This document shows, piece by piece, positions 37,771 to 45,590 of a DNA stretch of 64,000 nt. This stretch comes from Mesorhizobium sp. B2-1-1 (GTDB lineage Bacteria; Pseudomonadota; Alphaproteobacteria; Rhizobiales; Rhizobiaceae). The translations under genes and the position numbers were made by a program. Location of the stretch: contig NZ_CP083954.1 in NCBI RefSeq assembly GCF_006442975.2, positions 1,240,001-1,304,000 of the forward strand. Direction: 5' to 3'. Below the pieces are notes generated by a model. That model saw only the letters and a list, made by a program, of their open reading frames with translations. It did not search any database and was not told the origin of the DNA. Each line of letters starts with the position of its first letter. Within the stretch, counting starts at the first letter, position 1.

Positions 37771-38265
37771 ATGTGGGATTTCGTCAGCACAAGTGATCTC
37801 GACGATACCGAGCAGGCCGTCCTTTCCCAACTCAAAGTCGATGGGCGGATGTCGAGTGTGGATATCGCCAAGCGCATCGGCGTCACCGAAGCGACGGTGC
37901 GGCGGAAAATGGCCCGTGTGCTCGAGGACCCGGATATCTGCATCCAGGCGGTCGTGCGCCCTTTGCGCAGCGATGTCGGCATTGCGGCCATTGTCGGGCT
38001 CGACGTCGACCGCGAGCACATCATCAGCGTTGCTCGAAAACTGTCGGAATACTCGTTCGTCGACAGCGTCTACGCCATGACCGGGCCGTTCGACATCATC
38101 ATCCAGCTCACTTTGCCATCCACGACCAGCCTGCACGATTTCCTCGTCAGTGAACTGGCCAACGTTCCCGGGATCAAGGATTCCGAGAGCTACATGATCG
38201 GTCGCGTCTTCAAGCATAGCGGCCGGGCTTACCAGCACAGCAAAACCGAAGAAAAAAGAGGGTAA
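37771..38265 (+). CDS. Lrp/AsnC-family transcriptional regulator
   Basis: This 164-residue protein has a helix-turn-helix (LDDTEQAVLSQLKVDGRMSSVDIAKRIGVTEATVRRKMARVLED, residues 9-52). The RAM effector-binding domain follows (IAAIVGLDVDREHIISVARKLSEYSFVDSVYAMTGPFDIIIQL and a final DSESYMIGRVFKHSG). It lies 2 bp upstream of a binding-protein gene and heads the transporter/ureohydrolase cluster, so it likely autoregulates and controls uptake of the substrate. The AT-rich leader 37710-37770 is the presumed promoter. Confidence 0.92.
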   Translation: MWDFVSTSDLDDTEQAVLSQLKVDGRMSSVDIAKRIGVTEATVRRKMARVLEDPDICIQAVVRPLRSDVGIAAIVGLDVDREHIISVARKLSEYSFVDSVYAMTGPFDIIIQLTLPSTTSLHDFLVSELANVPGIKDSESYMIGRVFKHSGRAYQHSKTEEKRG

Positions 38266-38267
38266 CA

Positions 38268-39125
38268 ATGGGTGAGTTTCTTTCCGCTTCGCGCCGCCGC
38301 GTCCTGACCCTTCTTGCCGCCGCGCCGCTCCTCCTGCCGTTCGCTGCCACCGCCCATGCCGATGGGCTGGTCGACCAAATCAAGCAGCGCGGCACCATCC
38401 TCGTCGGAACCGAGGCCGCGTTCGAGCCGTTCGAATTCGTCCGCGACGGCCAGATCGTCGGCTATAACAAGGACATTCTCGACTATGTGGTCAGCCAGCT
38501 CGGCGTGAAGCTCGACCAGCTCAACCTGCCTTTCCAAGGCTTGCTGCCAGGGCTGCTGGCCAAGAAGTTCGACCTGATGGCGACCTCGACCGGCATCAAC
38601 GCCGAGCGGGCGGCGAAATACGCCTATACGCGGCCGACCGGTTCGTTCGAGAACGTCGTCGTCGTGCGCGTCGACGAGGAGCGCATCAAGAAGCCGGAGG
38701 ACATCAACGGCATGGTGGTGGCCACGCAACTCGCCTCCTCCGTGCAGCCCATCATCGAGGCCTATGACAAGGAGCTCAAGGATAAAGGCGGCAAGGGTGT
38801 CGGCGAGATGAAGCTGTTCACCTCCTTCCCCGAGACCCATGTCGCTCTGGCCTCCGGCCAGGTCGACGCCATCGTCATCGCCTCGCCTTCGGCGGCCGTT
38901 CTGATGAAGAACGTTCCCGATACCTACAAGGTCGTCGGCTCGATCGGCGAATTCTCCTATCTCTCCTGGGTGGTGCGGCCGGAGGACAAGGATCTGCGCG
39001 CCTTCATCAACGCCAAAATCGGCGACTTGAAGGACAGCGGCAAGCTGAAGGAGCTTCAGCTCAAATGGTTCGGGTTCGAGATGAAGACGCCCGACGAGGG
39101 TTATCTGCCGCCTGGCGCGCTCTAA
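38268..39125 (+). CDS. ABC transporter substrate-binding protein (family 3)
   Basis: This 285-residue periplasmic receptor has a signal with SRRRVLTLLAAAPLLLPFAATAHA (possibly Tat). The mature part starts GLVDQIKQRGTILVGTEAAFEPFEFVRDGQIVGYNKDILDYV, and TSTGINAERAAKYAYTRPTG is the ligand-binding lobe contact region. EFSYLSWVVRPEDKDLRAFINAKI closes domain 2. Its neighbours (Lrp regulator, HisM-type permeases, ureohydrolase) suggest an amino acid or guanidino compound as ligand. Confidence 0.92.
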   Translation: MGEFLSASRRRVLTLLAAAPLLLPFAATAHADGLVDQIKQRGTILVGTEAAFEPFEFVRDGQIVGYNKDILDYVVSQLGVKLDQLNLPFQGLLPGLLAKKFDLMATSTGINAERAAKYAYTRPTGSFENVVVVRVDEERIKKPEDINGMVVATQLASSVQPIIEAYDKELKDKGGKGVGEMKLFTSFPETHVALASGQVDAIVIASPSAAVLMKNVPDTYKVVGSIGEFSYLSWVVRPEDKDLRAFINAKIGDLKDSGKLKELQLKWFGFEMKTPDEGYLPPGAL

Positions 39126-39226
39126 GCCCCCAACCAGGCGCCCGGCGCTGCCGGACCGGTGGTTCCAGTCATTGGACGCGCCGGTCTCGGATGGCCCGGA
39201 CGTCCAGGGATCATTCGAGCTGAAAA

Positions 39227-39886
39227 ATGTTCCATTTTTCAAAGACGCTGACCTTCCTGCCGGAATTCCTGGCCGGCGCCGGCATCACGCTGAGCGTCTC
39301 GGCGCTGGGGTTTCTGGTGGGGACATTGATCGGCTTCGGCCTGCTCGCATGTGGCAGGTCGCGCTGGCGCGTGATCCGCTGGATCGGCGCGGTCTACACC
39401 AGCTTCATCCGAGGCACGCCGCTGATCGTGCAGATCTTCATGGTCTACTACGTGCTGCCGGGCCTCGTCGGTATCGACCTGCCGCCGCTCCTGGCCGGCG
39501 TGCTGGCGCTCAGCTTCAACAGCGCGGCCTTCGTCGCCGAAATCCTGCGCGCCGGACTGACGCGCATTCCCGCCGGCCAGTACGAGGCGGCCAAGGCGCT
39601 CGGGCTGAAGCCTGCCGTGACCTGGTTCAAGGTCATCCTGCCGCAGCTCTTCCGCGCCATTGTCCCGCCGATGGTCAACGAGTTCACCATGCTGGTGAAG
39701 GCATCCTCGATCCTGTCGGTGATCGCGGTGGTGGAACTGACCCGCACCGCGCAGAACATCATGAACGTCACCTACCGGCCGGTCGAGGCCTTCTGCATCG
39801 CGGCGGTGCTGTATTTCGTCGTGCTGCTATCATGCAGCCTGCTGACCAGGCATCTGGAACTCAAGGCGCGAGGCGCACGCGCATGA
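39227..39886 (+). CDS. Amino-acid ABC transporter permease
   Basis: This 219-residue inner-membrane protein has the HisMQ motif SFIRGTPLIVQIFMVYYVLPGLVG and EAA loop QYEAAKALGLKPAVTWFKVILPQLFRAIVPP. Its stop overlaps the next permease start by 4 bp (ATGA), so both are coupled. The start at 39227 (MFHFSKTLTFLPEFLAGAGI) follows GAGCTGAAAA, a modest ribosome site. Confidence 0.93.
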   Translation: MFHFSKTLTFLPEFLAGAGITLSVSALGFLVGTLIGFGLLACGRSRWRVIRWIGAVYTSFIRGTPLIVQIFMVYYVLPGLVGIDLPPLLAGVLALSFNSAAFVAEILRAGLTRIPAGQYEAAKALGLKPAVTWFKVILPQLFRAIVPPMVNEFTMLVKASSILSVIAVVELTRTAQNIMNVTYRPVEAFCIAAVLYFVVLLSCSLLTRHLELKARGARA

Positions 39887-40557
39887 GCTTCGATTTTTCC
39901 GTCATAGCGGACAACTGGCAGATCCTCGCCAAGGGCTTCGGCAACACGGTGCTGATGTGCGCTGTCGCATTGCCGTTCGGCTTCGCGCTCGGCACCGTGC
40001 TGGCGCTTATCCGGCTGCGCGGCGGGCGGGTGCCGACGGCGATCGTCTCGGCCTATGTCGAAATATTCCGCAATATCCCGTTCCTGATCCAGATATTCCT
40101 TTTGTTCTACGCCTTGCCGATGTTCGGTGTCAGGCTCTCGCCCGTGGTCGTTTCGATCGGCGCGCTGTCAGCCTATGCCAGCGCCTATTCGGCCGAGATC
40201 ATCAGGGGCGCGATCCAGTCGATTTCGTACGGCCAGGTCGAGGCCGGCTACGCGCTGGGGCTGCGCTACCTGACTATCTTCCGTAAGATACTGGTTCCGC
40301 AGGTGCTCGGCTACATCCTGCCCGCGGCCACCAATCTCACCATTACGCTGATCAAGGAATCGGCGATCCTGTCGGCGATCACCGTACCGGAACTCACCTA
40401 CATGGCCCAGAACATCATTGGCCGCACCTTCTCGCCGGTGGAGATCTTCACCGCCATCGCATTGCTGTACTGGGGGCTGACGGCCTTCGTGGCAGCGATC
40501 TCGCGCAGCCTGGAGCATAGGCTGCAGCCCCATCTCGCAGCCCGCCGTGGCGCCTGA
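39883..40557 (+). CDS. Amino-acid ABC transporter permease
   Basis: This 224-residue partner permease shows EIFRNIPFLIQIFLLFYALPMFG and the EAA loop QVEAGYALGLRYLTIFRKILVPQVLGYILP. The ATG at 39883 overlaps the preceding stop. An upstream in-frame extension across the first permease is a shadow. A ureohydrolase gene starts 31 bp downstream. No ATP-binding gene is present between or beside them. Confidence 0.93.
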   Translation: MSFDFSVIADNWQILAKGFGNTVLMCAVALPFGFALGTVLALIRLRGGRVPTAIVSAYVEIFRNIPFLIQIFLLFYALPMFGVRLSPVVVSIGALSAYASAYSAEIIRGAIQSISYGQVEAGYALGLRYLTIFRKILVPQVLGYILPAATNLTITLIKESAILSAITVPELTYMAQNIIGRTFSPVEIFTAIALLYWGLTAFVAAISRSLEHRLQPHLAARRGA

Positions 40558-40588
40558 TCCAAAAAAGCTTCAACGCAGAGGAGACCCC

Positions 40589-41542
40589 ATGTCCAAACTC
40601 ACCACCGCGCCGCGCGATGTCTTCCAGACATTCATGAACTTCCCGATGGTCGAGGACCTCGACACGCTGAAGGCCGATGTCGCCATCATCGGCATGCCCT
40701 ATGGCGATCCCTACACGATCGACGAGCTGATCAACGACCAGACCAATGCGCCGACCGCGGTGCGGCGCGCCTCGCAGCGGATCAGCCAGGCGCTCGACCG
40801 CTATGATTTCGACATCGGTGGGCCAGTCTTCGACGGCAAGGACATCAAGGTGGTAGACGTCGGCGATGTTCCCGGCGCGGCGGCCGATCATGTCGGGCAC
40901 TACGGCAGAGCCGAAGCGGCGATTCGCAAGATCCGCGCCGCGGGCGCACTGCCGATCACAATCGGCGGCGACCACGGCATTCCGATCCCGATCTTCCGGG
41001 CGCTTGACGGCGAGGGTCCGATCACGCTGGTTCAGCTCGATGCCCATCTCGACTGGCGTGACAACGTCAACGGGGTCAAGGAGGGCTATTCCAGCACCAT
41101 CCGCCGGGCCTCGGAAATGACGCATATCAAGGACATTTTCCAAGTCGGCGTTCGCGGCCAGGGCAGCGCGCGCACCGAGGAGGTCGAGGCCGCCCGCGCC
41201 TATGGCGCCAACATCATCACCACCAATGAATGGCAGGACATCGGCACCGCGGCGCTCCTGAAGCGAATTCCCGACGGCGGCCGCTACTATCTCACCATCG
41301 ATGCCGACGGCCTCGATCCGGCGGTGATGCCGGCGGTCGAGGGGCCACAGCCGGGCGGCGTCAGCTACCGGCAGACGATTGAACTCATCAAGGGGCTGGT
41401 CGGCAAAGGAAGGCTGGTCGGCATGGATATCGTCGAGATCGCGCCGGCGCGCGATGTCAACGAGATCACCTCGATGACGGCCGGCCATATCATCCTCAAC
41501 GTCATCGGCGCGGCCGTGCGCGCCGGCTACTTCAAGCGCTGA
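40589..41542 (+). CDS. Ureohydrolase family enzyme (agmatinase/guanidinobutyrase-like)
   Basis: This 317-residue dinuclear metal hydrolase splits a guanidino compound to urea and an amine. The metal ligands are all visible: GGDHGIPIP (first His, near residue 124), QLDAHLDWRD (Asp-x-His-x-Asp, near 148) and TIDADGLDPAVMPAVEGPQPGG (Asp-x-Asp, near 233). The mostly agmatinase-like context is altered at DADGLDP, where many agmatinases have DIDCLDP, so the true substrate may be guanidinobutyrate, guanidinopropionate or another compound. It lies at the end of the Lrp/ABC cluster, pointing to catabolism of the imported solute. GCAGAGGAG precedes the ATG. Confidence 0.88.
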   Translation: MSKLTTAPRDVFQTFMNFPMVEDLDTLKADVAIIGMPYGDPYTIDELINDQTNAPTAVRRASQRISQALDRYDFDIGGPVFDGKDIKVVDVGDVPGAAADHVGHYGRAEAAIRKIRAAGALPITIGGDHGIPIPIFRALDGEGPITLVQLDAHLDWRDNVNGVKEGYSSTIRRASEMTHIKDIFQVGVRGQGSARTEEVEAARAYGANIITTNEWQDIGTAALLKRIPDGGRYYLTIDADGLDPAVMPAVEGPQPGGVSYRQTIELIKGLVGKGRLVGMDIVEIAPARDVNEITSMTAGHIILNVIGAAVRAGYFKR

Positions 41543-41722
41543 TCGCGAGCGGGGTGCGCGGTCACGCATCCCGCGGCTCGATTTCAAAGATGTCGGCCGG
41601 ACAACCGGCTGACATCGTTGTTGCATTCGGTCTTCTAGCGTGTTTGGGGCGTGCTGCGAAAATTCTTGACGGCGTGCCGGTTGCGCACTCTACAAAGGGG
41701 TGCCCCCAAATGGAGACGCCAG

Positions 41723-42124
41723 ATGTTCGGTGCCGTCCCGCTGCTGATCGTGCCCTTTGTCCTCTACAATCTCGGGCTGCTCGGAATATTCGGCAGCGGT
41801 GACGATCCCTGGGCAAGCGAGGTCTTTTCCGTCGGCATGATGTCCGGCGGGGTGTTCTCGATGACGCTCGGCGACCTTATGGTGCTGATCGGGCTCATCT
41901 TCCTCTTCGTCGAGATCGTGAAATCGGCGCGCACTACGAACGCCTCGATCATGGACCATCTGTTGTCGACGCTGGTCTTCGTGGCCTTCCTGGTCGAGTT
42001 CCTGCTGGTCAAGGGCGCCGCGCACTCGGTCTTCTTCACGCTGATGATCATCGCGCTGTTCGACGTGCTCGCCGGCTTCTCGGTGTCGATGCGGTCGGCG
42101 AGCAGGGATATCAACCTGAATTAG
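41723..42124 (+). CDS. Small integral membrane protein of unknown function
   Basis: This 133-residue protein has four hydrophobic segments: VPLLIVPFVLYNLGLLGIFG, GVFSMTLGDLMVLIGLIFLFVEIV, LLSTLVFVAFLVEFLLVKGA and VFFTLMIIALFDVLAGFSVS. The second and third are linked by KSARTTNASIMDHL. TGGAGACGCCAG precedes the ATG. The pattern matches an uncharacterised inner-membrane family of rhizobia, and no function is assignable. Convergent with the GlcG-like gene, 2 bp between stops. Confidence 0.8.
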   Translation: MFGAVPLLIVPFVLYNLGLLGIFGSGDDPWASEVFSVGMMSGGVFSMTLGDLMVLIGLIFLFVEIVKSARTTNASIMDHLLSTLVFVAFLVEFLLVKGAAHSVFFTLMIIALFDVLAGFSVSMRSASRDINLN

Positions 42125-42126
42125 CC

Positions 42127-42558
42127 TTAGCCCGGATCGGCGGTGAAGCCGGCGGCCTCGATGCCGGTGATGGCGGCGGCTTCGTCATTGTCCGAGCTGT
42201 CGCCGGAAATGCCGACGGCGCCTATGATGCTGCCTGCCTTGTCGCGGATCAGCACGCCGCCCACGACCGGCAACACGCGTCCGCCCGAGACGTCGGAGAT
42301 GCCGGTCATGAGATGCGGGCGCTCCTTGGCGAAGGCCTCGACGCGGCGCGAGCCCATGCCGATGGCGAGCGCGCCATAAGCCTTGCCGGCGGACATTTGC
42401 GGGCGCAGGAACGAGGCGCCGTCCTGGCGCTGGAAGGCGACGAGATGGCCGCCGGCGTCGAGCACCGAGACGCCGAGCGGCCTGAGCTTGAGCTCCGCGC
42501 CCTTGGCGAAGGCGGCGTCGATGATCTCGAGGGCTTTGTCGAGCGGCAGTGCGGTCAT
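42127..42558 (-). CDS. GlcG/HbpS family heme-binding-like protein
   Basis: This 143-residue protein of the DUF336 (GlcG/PduO C-terminal/HbpS) family shows ALEIIDAAFAKGAELKLRPLGVSVLDAGGHLVAFQRQDGASFLRP, AGKAYGALAIGMGSR and VVGGVLIRDKAGSIIGAVGISGDSSDNDEAAAITGIEAAG. It lacks a signal peptide and so is cytosolic. Family members bind heme or corrinoid or are of unknown role in glycolate operons. No glycolate oxidase genes are near. Confidence 0.88.
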   Translation of the reverse strand: MTALPLDKALEIIDAAFAKGAELKLRPLGVSVLDAGGHLVAFQRQDGASFLRPQMSAGKAYGALAIGMGSRRVEAFAKERPHLMTGISDVSGGRVLPVVGGVLIRDKAGSIIGAVGISGDSSDNDEAAAITGIEAAGFTADPG

Positions 42559-42747
42559 GGCGATCTCCTGTTTGAAACGGATATCATCGGCAGCCAGCCG
42601 AACGAGGCAATCCAGGTTCCGGTTGAAATTGCTTCGTGGAAAGCGGGGTGAACGCGCCGATCCGGATCGCGCCTATGCCGCGATCCACCAAATGCGGTCA
42701 ACGGCCACCGGCTCAGGGCCGGCAACGAAGCAACCGGGAGCGGCGTG

Positions 42748-42981
42748 CTACTTCTTCTTGGCGCGGGCGGGCTTCTTGGCGGGCACTGCCGGCGCGTTGG
42801 CAAGGTCTTCGGCTTCCTTGGCCAGCCGCAGCGCCCGCAGCTTGTCGGTCTTGACCTTGCGGGCATCGCTCTCGGCGACATACTCGGCCATCGCCTTCTG
42901 TCGGACCGTGGCCGCTTCCTCCTGCTTCTTGAAGCGCAGATCGGCGCGCGCGCGGGCAGTATCCCTAGAGTTCTCAACCAA
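42748..42981 (-). CDS. Small basic hypothetical protein with charged helix
   Basis: This 77-residue protein begins at a TTG at 42981 (LVENSRDTARARADLRFKKQ) and continues EEAATVRQKAMAEYVAESDA, RKVKTDKLRALRLAKEAEDL, with a tail of PAKKPARAKKK. It is a single long amphipathic charged helix with a Lys-rich end, likely nucleic-acid or membrane-phosphate associated. Similar short proteins occur across Hyphomicrobiales. No ATG gives a sensible start, so TTG is inferred. Function is unknown. Confidence 0.6.
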   Translation of the reverse strand: MVENSRDTARARADLRFKKQEEAATVRQKAMAEYVAESDARKVKTDKLRALRLAKEAEDLANAPAVPAKKPARAKKK

Positions 42982-43057
42982 GAGTCTGTTCCAATCTCGT
43001 GACGTGATTTTCGGCCTCTTGTAGCAGAGCCGGCCATTCAACGGGGAAAATAGTTGG

Positions 43058-43579
43058 TCACGCGGCCGGATTGGCGCCGAGAGCCTTGCTGGCGAGCACG
43101 GCCTCATAGGCGGCCTTCAGGGTCGCGCGTACAGAGGGGCCGGACGCTGCATCGAGGGGCGTGCCGAGATGCTCGTGGCGCAACTCATCCATGAATTTCT
43201 CCCATAGCGGCGGCCCGCCCTTTTCCAGAAGCTCGGCCCGGATCGACAATTCCTCGCTGACCGGCAGCCAGACGCGGCCCCAGGCGCCGAGATGGGCCAG
43301 GATCGGCACCAGGGTGATCGCCATTTCGGTCAGGCTGTAGATCGCCTTCTGCTTGTGCGAAGGATCGTCGGCCTTGGTCAGCATGCCCAGATCCATCAGC
43401 CGCTTCAGCCGGTCGGCCAGTATGTTGGAAGCAATGCCTTCCATCGACCCGTTGAGCAACTCGCGAAAATGGCGCCTGCCGCCAAAAATCATGTCGCGAA
43501 GGATGATCAGGCTCCAGCGGTCGCCGAACACTTCCAGCGAGAGATTGATCGGGCAACCCGAGCGGCGATCGATGTTCAT
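43058..43579 (-). CDS. HxlR-type winged-helix transcriptional regulator
   Basis: This 173-residue protein shows the HxlR core: SGCPINLSLEVFGDRWSLIILRDMIFGGRRHFRELLNGSMEGIASNILADRLKRLMDLGMLTK, then YSLTEMAITLVPILAHLGAWG. The cysteine near residue 9 (SGCPIN) is the redox or thiol-sensing position in this family. It is divergent from an alpha/beta hydrolase gene with 89 bp between and probably represses it. The C-terminal third is longer than the average (about 110 aa) HxlR protein. Confidence 0.92.
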   Translation of the reverse strand: MNIDRRSGCPINLSLEVFGDRWSLIILRDMIFGGRRHFRELLNGSMEGIASNILADRLKRLMDLGMLTKADDPSHKQKAIYSLTEMAITLVPILAHLGAWGRVWLPVSEELSIRAELLEKGGPPLWEKFMDELRHEHLGTPLDAASGPSVRATLKAAYEAVLASKALGANPAA

Positions 43580-43595
43580 TCGACTTCTCCAAAAC

Positions 43596-43634
43596 CGGTT
43601 GCATTATTGTATCGGTTTTATTATGGTGCAACCG
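43596..43634. promoter_or_regulatory. Inverted repeat in HxlR/hydrolase intergenic region
   Basis: Perfect 8-bp arms CGGTTGCA (43596-43603) and TGCAACCG (43627-43634) flank an AT-rich spacer of 23 bp that also holds a TTGTATCGGTTTTATTATGG stretch. It is a strong candidate for the operator of the HxlR regulator and overlaps likely promoters in both directions. Confidence 0.6.
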
Positions 43635-43668
43635 ATTGCAGAATGCAAGCAGATGAGGAGGCCACGCG

Positions 43669-44553
43669 ATGACGAAGACTGGACGCCCCACTATCATATC
43701 CGAAGCCTTTGGCGACCCCGCCGACCCCGCTCTGCTGCTGATCATGGGAGCGATGGCCTCAATGCTGTGGTGGCCGGAGGCGTTTTGCCGGAAACTCGCC
43801 GCCGCGGGACTGTTCGTAATCCGCTATGATAATCGAGATACCGGCCGCTCGACCAAATATCCGCCGGGAGAGCCGCCCTACACGTTCGACGACATGGCCG
43901 ACGATGCGATCGGCGTTCTCGACAGCCACGGCCTCGACAAGGCGCATATCGCCGGCATGTCGATGGGCGGCATGATCACGCAGCTCGTGGTGCTCAAGCA
44001 TCCGTCCCGCGTCGCGTCGCTGACCGTGATCAGCAGCTCGCCGATGGGAGTGGACACCTCGAACCTGCCGCAGACCAGCGATGCCTATATCAAACATTCG
44101 GCTGAAGGCGCGCACATTGACTGGTCGGATCGCCGCCAGGTCATGGACTTCATGATCAAAGATGCCAAGGCGATCGCCAGCACAGCGCATCCCTTCGACG
44201 AGGGCCGCATGAGAGCCTTCATCGAGCGGGACTATGATCGCTCCGGCGGCCTGCTCAGCGCGACCAATCATTTCCTGCTCAAGGGCGATAGTGATCGATG
44301 GAGGGGCCGACTGCACGAGATGAACGCGCCGCTGCTGGTAATCCATGGTACGGCCGATCCCATCTTTCCGGTCGAGCATGGCGAAGCGCTGGCCGGGGCG
44401 GTCGCCGGCGCGAAACTCCTCCGGGTTGAAGGCGGTGGCCACGAACTGCATCCGGACGATTGGGATGTGATCGTCACCGGCATCGTTGCTCATATCCGGG
44501 CCGATTGGCACTCAAAGCGCGGTCCTGACGCCACAAGTTTGGGCAATAGTTAA
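43669..44553 (+). CDS. Alpha/beta hydrolase
   Basis: This 294-residue protein has an alpha/beta hydrolase fold: LLLIMGAMASMLWWPEAFCRKLAAAGLFVIRYDNRDTGRSTKYPPG, nucleophile elbow GMSMGGMITQLVVLKHPSRV (Ser near residue 99), acid region LLVIHGTADPIFPVEHGEAL and VEGGGHELHPDDWD with the catalytic His near 262. It resembles proteins near aclacinomycin methylesterase RdmC and haloperoxidase-type hydrolases. It is likely controlled by the divergent HxlR regulator. Substrate unknown. Confidence 0.88.
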   Translation: MTKTGRPTIISEAFGDPADPALLLIMGAMASMLWWPEAFCRKLAAAGLFVIRYDNRDTGRSTKYPPGEPPYTFDDMADDAIGVLDSHGLDKAHIAGMSMGGMITQLVVLKHPSRVASLTVISSSPMGVDTSNLPQTSDAYIKHSAEGAHIDWSDRRQVMDFMIKDAKAIASTAHPFDEGRMRAFIERDYDRSGGLLSATNHFLLKGDSDRWRGRLHEMNAPLLVIHGTADPIFPVEHGEALAGAVAGAKLLRVEGGGHELHPDDWDVIVTGIVAHIRADWHSKRGPDATSLGNS

Positions 44554-44603
44554 GTAAACATTTCGGTACTAGACGACGTGAACCCCGAGACAGGTGAGCA
44601 AAA

Positions 44604-45260
44604 ATGTCCCTGACGCTTCACTATCATCCGCTGGCCTCGTTTTGCTGGAAGCCGCTGATCGCGCTCTACGAGAACGGCACGCCGTTCGCGTCCGTCATCG
44701 TCGATCTCGGCGACGAGCAGTCGCGAGCGGCCTTCCTGAAGATAGCGCCCTGGGGCAAGATGCCCGCTTTGCGTGACGATGCGCGCGACCGCACCGTGCT
44801 GGAGTCGACCCTCGTCATCGAGTATCTGGCCGCGCACTATCCCGGACCGGTCGACCTCGTCCCCGCCGATATCGACCTCGCAATCGCGGTTCGCCAGGCC
44901 GATCGCTTTTACGATCTCTATGTGCAGGAACCGATGCAGAAGATCGTCGGGGACCGGCTGCGCCCGGAACGTAGGACCGATCCGTTCGGCGTCGAACAGG
45001 CGCGCGACCAGTTGCGCAATTCCTATGCGATCATCGAGCAGGAGATGGCGTCGAGGAACTGGGCTGTGGGCGACGCCTTCACCATGGCCGATTGCGCGGC
45101 CTCGCCGGCCCTGTTCTACGCCAACAAGGTCGAGCCATTCGGCGACAGATATCCTGCCGTGAGTCGCTACCATGACCGGCTGTTGCAGCGGCCGGCCTTC
45201 GCCCAGGTGATTGAGGAGGCGCAGCCCTATTTCAAGCTCTTCCCCTATAATGATGGCTGA
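44604..45260 (+). CDS. Glutathione S-transferase family protein
   Basis: This 218-residue protein has the thioredoxin-fold N-domain (LTLHYHPLASFCWKPLIALYENGTPF; the family Ser/Cys/Tyr site is around Ser12-Cys14), WGKMPALRD (cis-Pro) and ESTLVIEYLAAHYPG (glutathione gamma-glutamyl binding). The all-helical C-domain contains NWAVGDAFTMADCAASPALFYA. It is cytosolic, with detoxification or thiol-transfer function. It lies 50 bp after the hydrolase gene, possibly in one transcript. Confidence 0.9.
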   Translation: MSLTLHYHPLASFCWKPLIALYENGTPFASVIVDLGDEQSRAAFLKIAPWGKMPALRDDARDRTVLESTLVIEYLAAHYPGPVDLVPADIDLAIAVRQADRFYDLYVQEPMQKIVGDRLRPERRTDPFGVEQARDQLRNSYAIIEQEMASRNWAVGDAFTMADCAASPALFYANKVEPFGDRYPAVSRYHDRLLQRPAFAQVIEEAQPYFKLFPYNDG

Positions 45261-45295
45261 TCGTGGTGCGTGACCGGTCGTTTGAACAGGAACGA

Positions 45296-45559
45296 TCAAG
45301 TCTCCCAAAATTGGTCGAGCCAGATGTTGAGTTTCAGGAAGCCGGCATTGCTCACCGTATAGACGCGCCGCGTGCCTTCGGCCTTGGCGTGGACAAGGCC
45401 GGCATCGAGCAACACCTTCAGATGCTGCGATACGGCCGGACGTGAGACCGGCAGCCCGGCTGCCAGTTGATTGACGGTTTTGGGACCGCGTCGAAGTTCT
45501 TCCAGGAGATGGCGCCGGTTGGGATCGGCGATCGCCATGAAGGCGTCGGAAAGCATCAT
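45296..45559 (-). CDS. ArsR-family winged-helix regulator
   Basis: This 87-residue protein reads MMLSDAFMAIADPNRRHLLE, then ELRRGPKTVNQLAAGLPVSRPAVSQHLKVLLDAGLVHAKAEGTRRVYTVSNAGFLKLNIWLDQFWET. This is the ArsR/YgaV winged helix with the beta-hairpin RRVYTV. It is shorter than the usual 100-110 residues. No metal-binding cysteines are present. Convergent with the GST gene. Such regulators often sit beside SRPBCC (AHSA1) genes, but none is here. Confidence 0.88.
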   Translation of the reverse strand: MMLSDAFMAIADPNRRHLLEELRRGPKTVNQLAAGLPVSRPAVSQHLKVLLDAGLVHAKAEGTRRVYTVSNAGFLKLNIWLDQFWET

Positions 45560-45590
45560 GCCTCATTTGTGGGGCAAAGTTCTTCGAATC

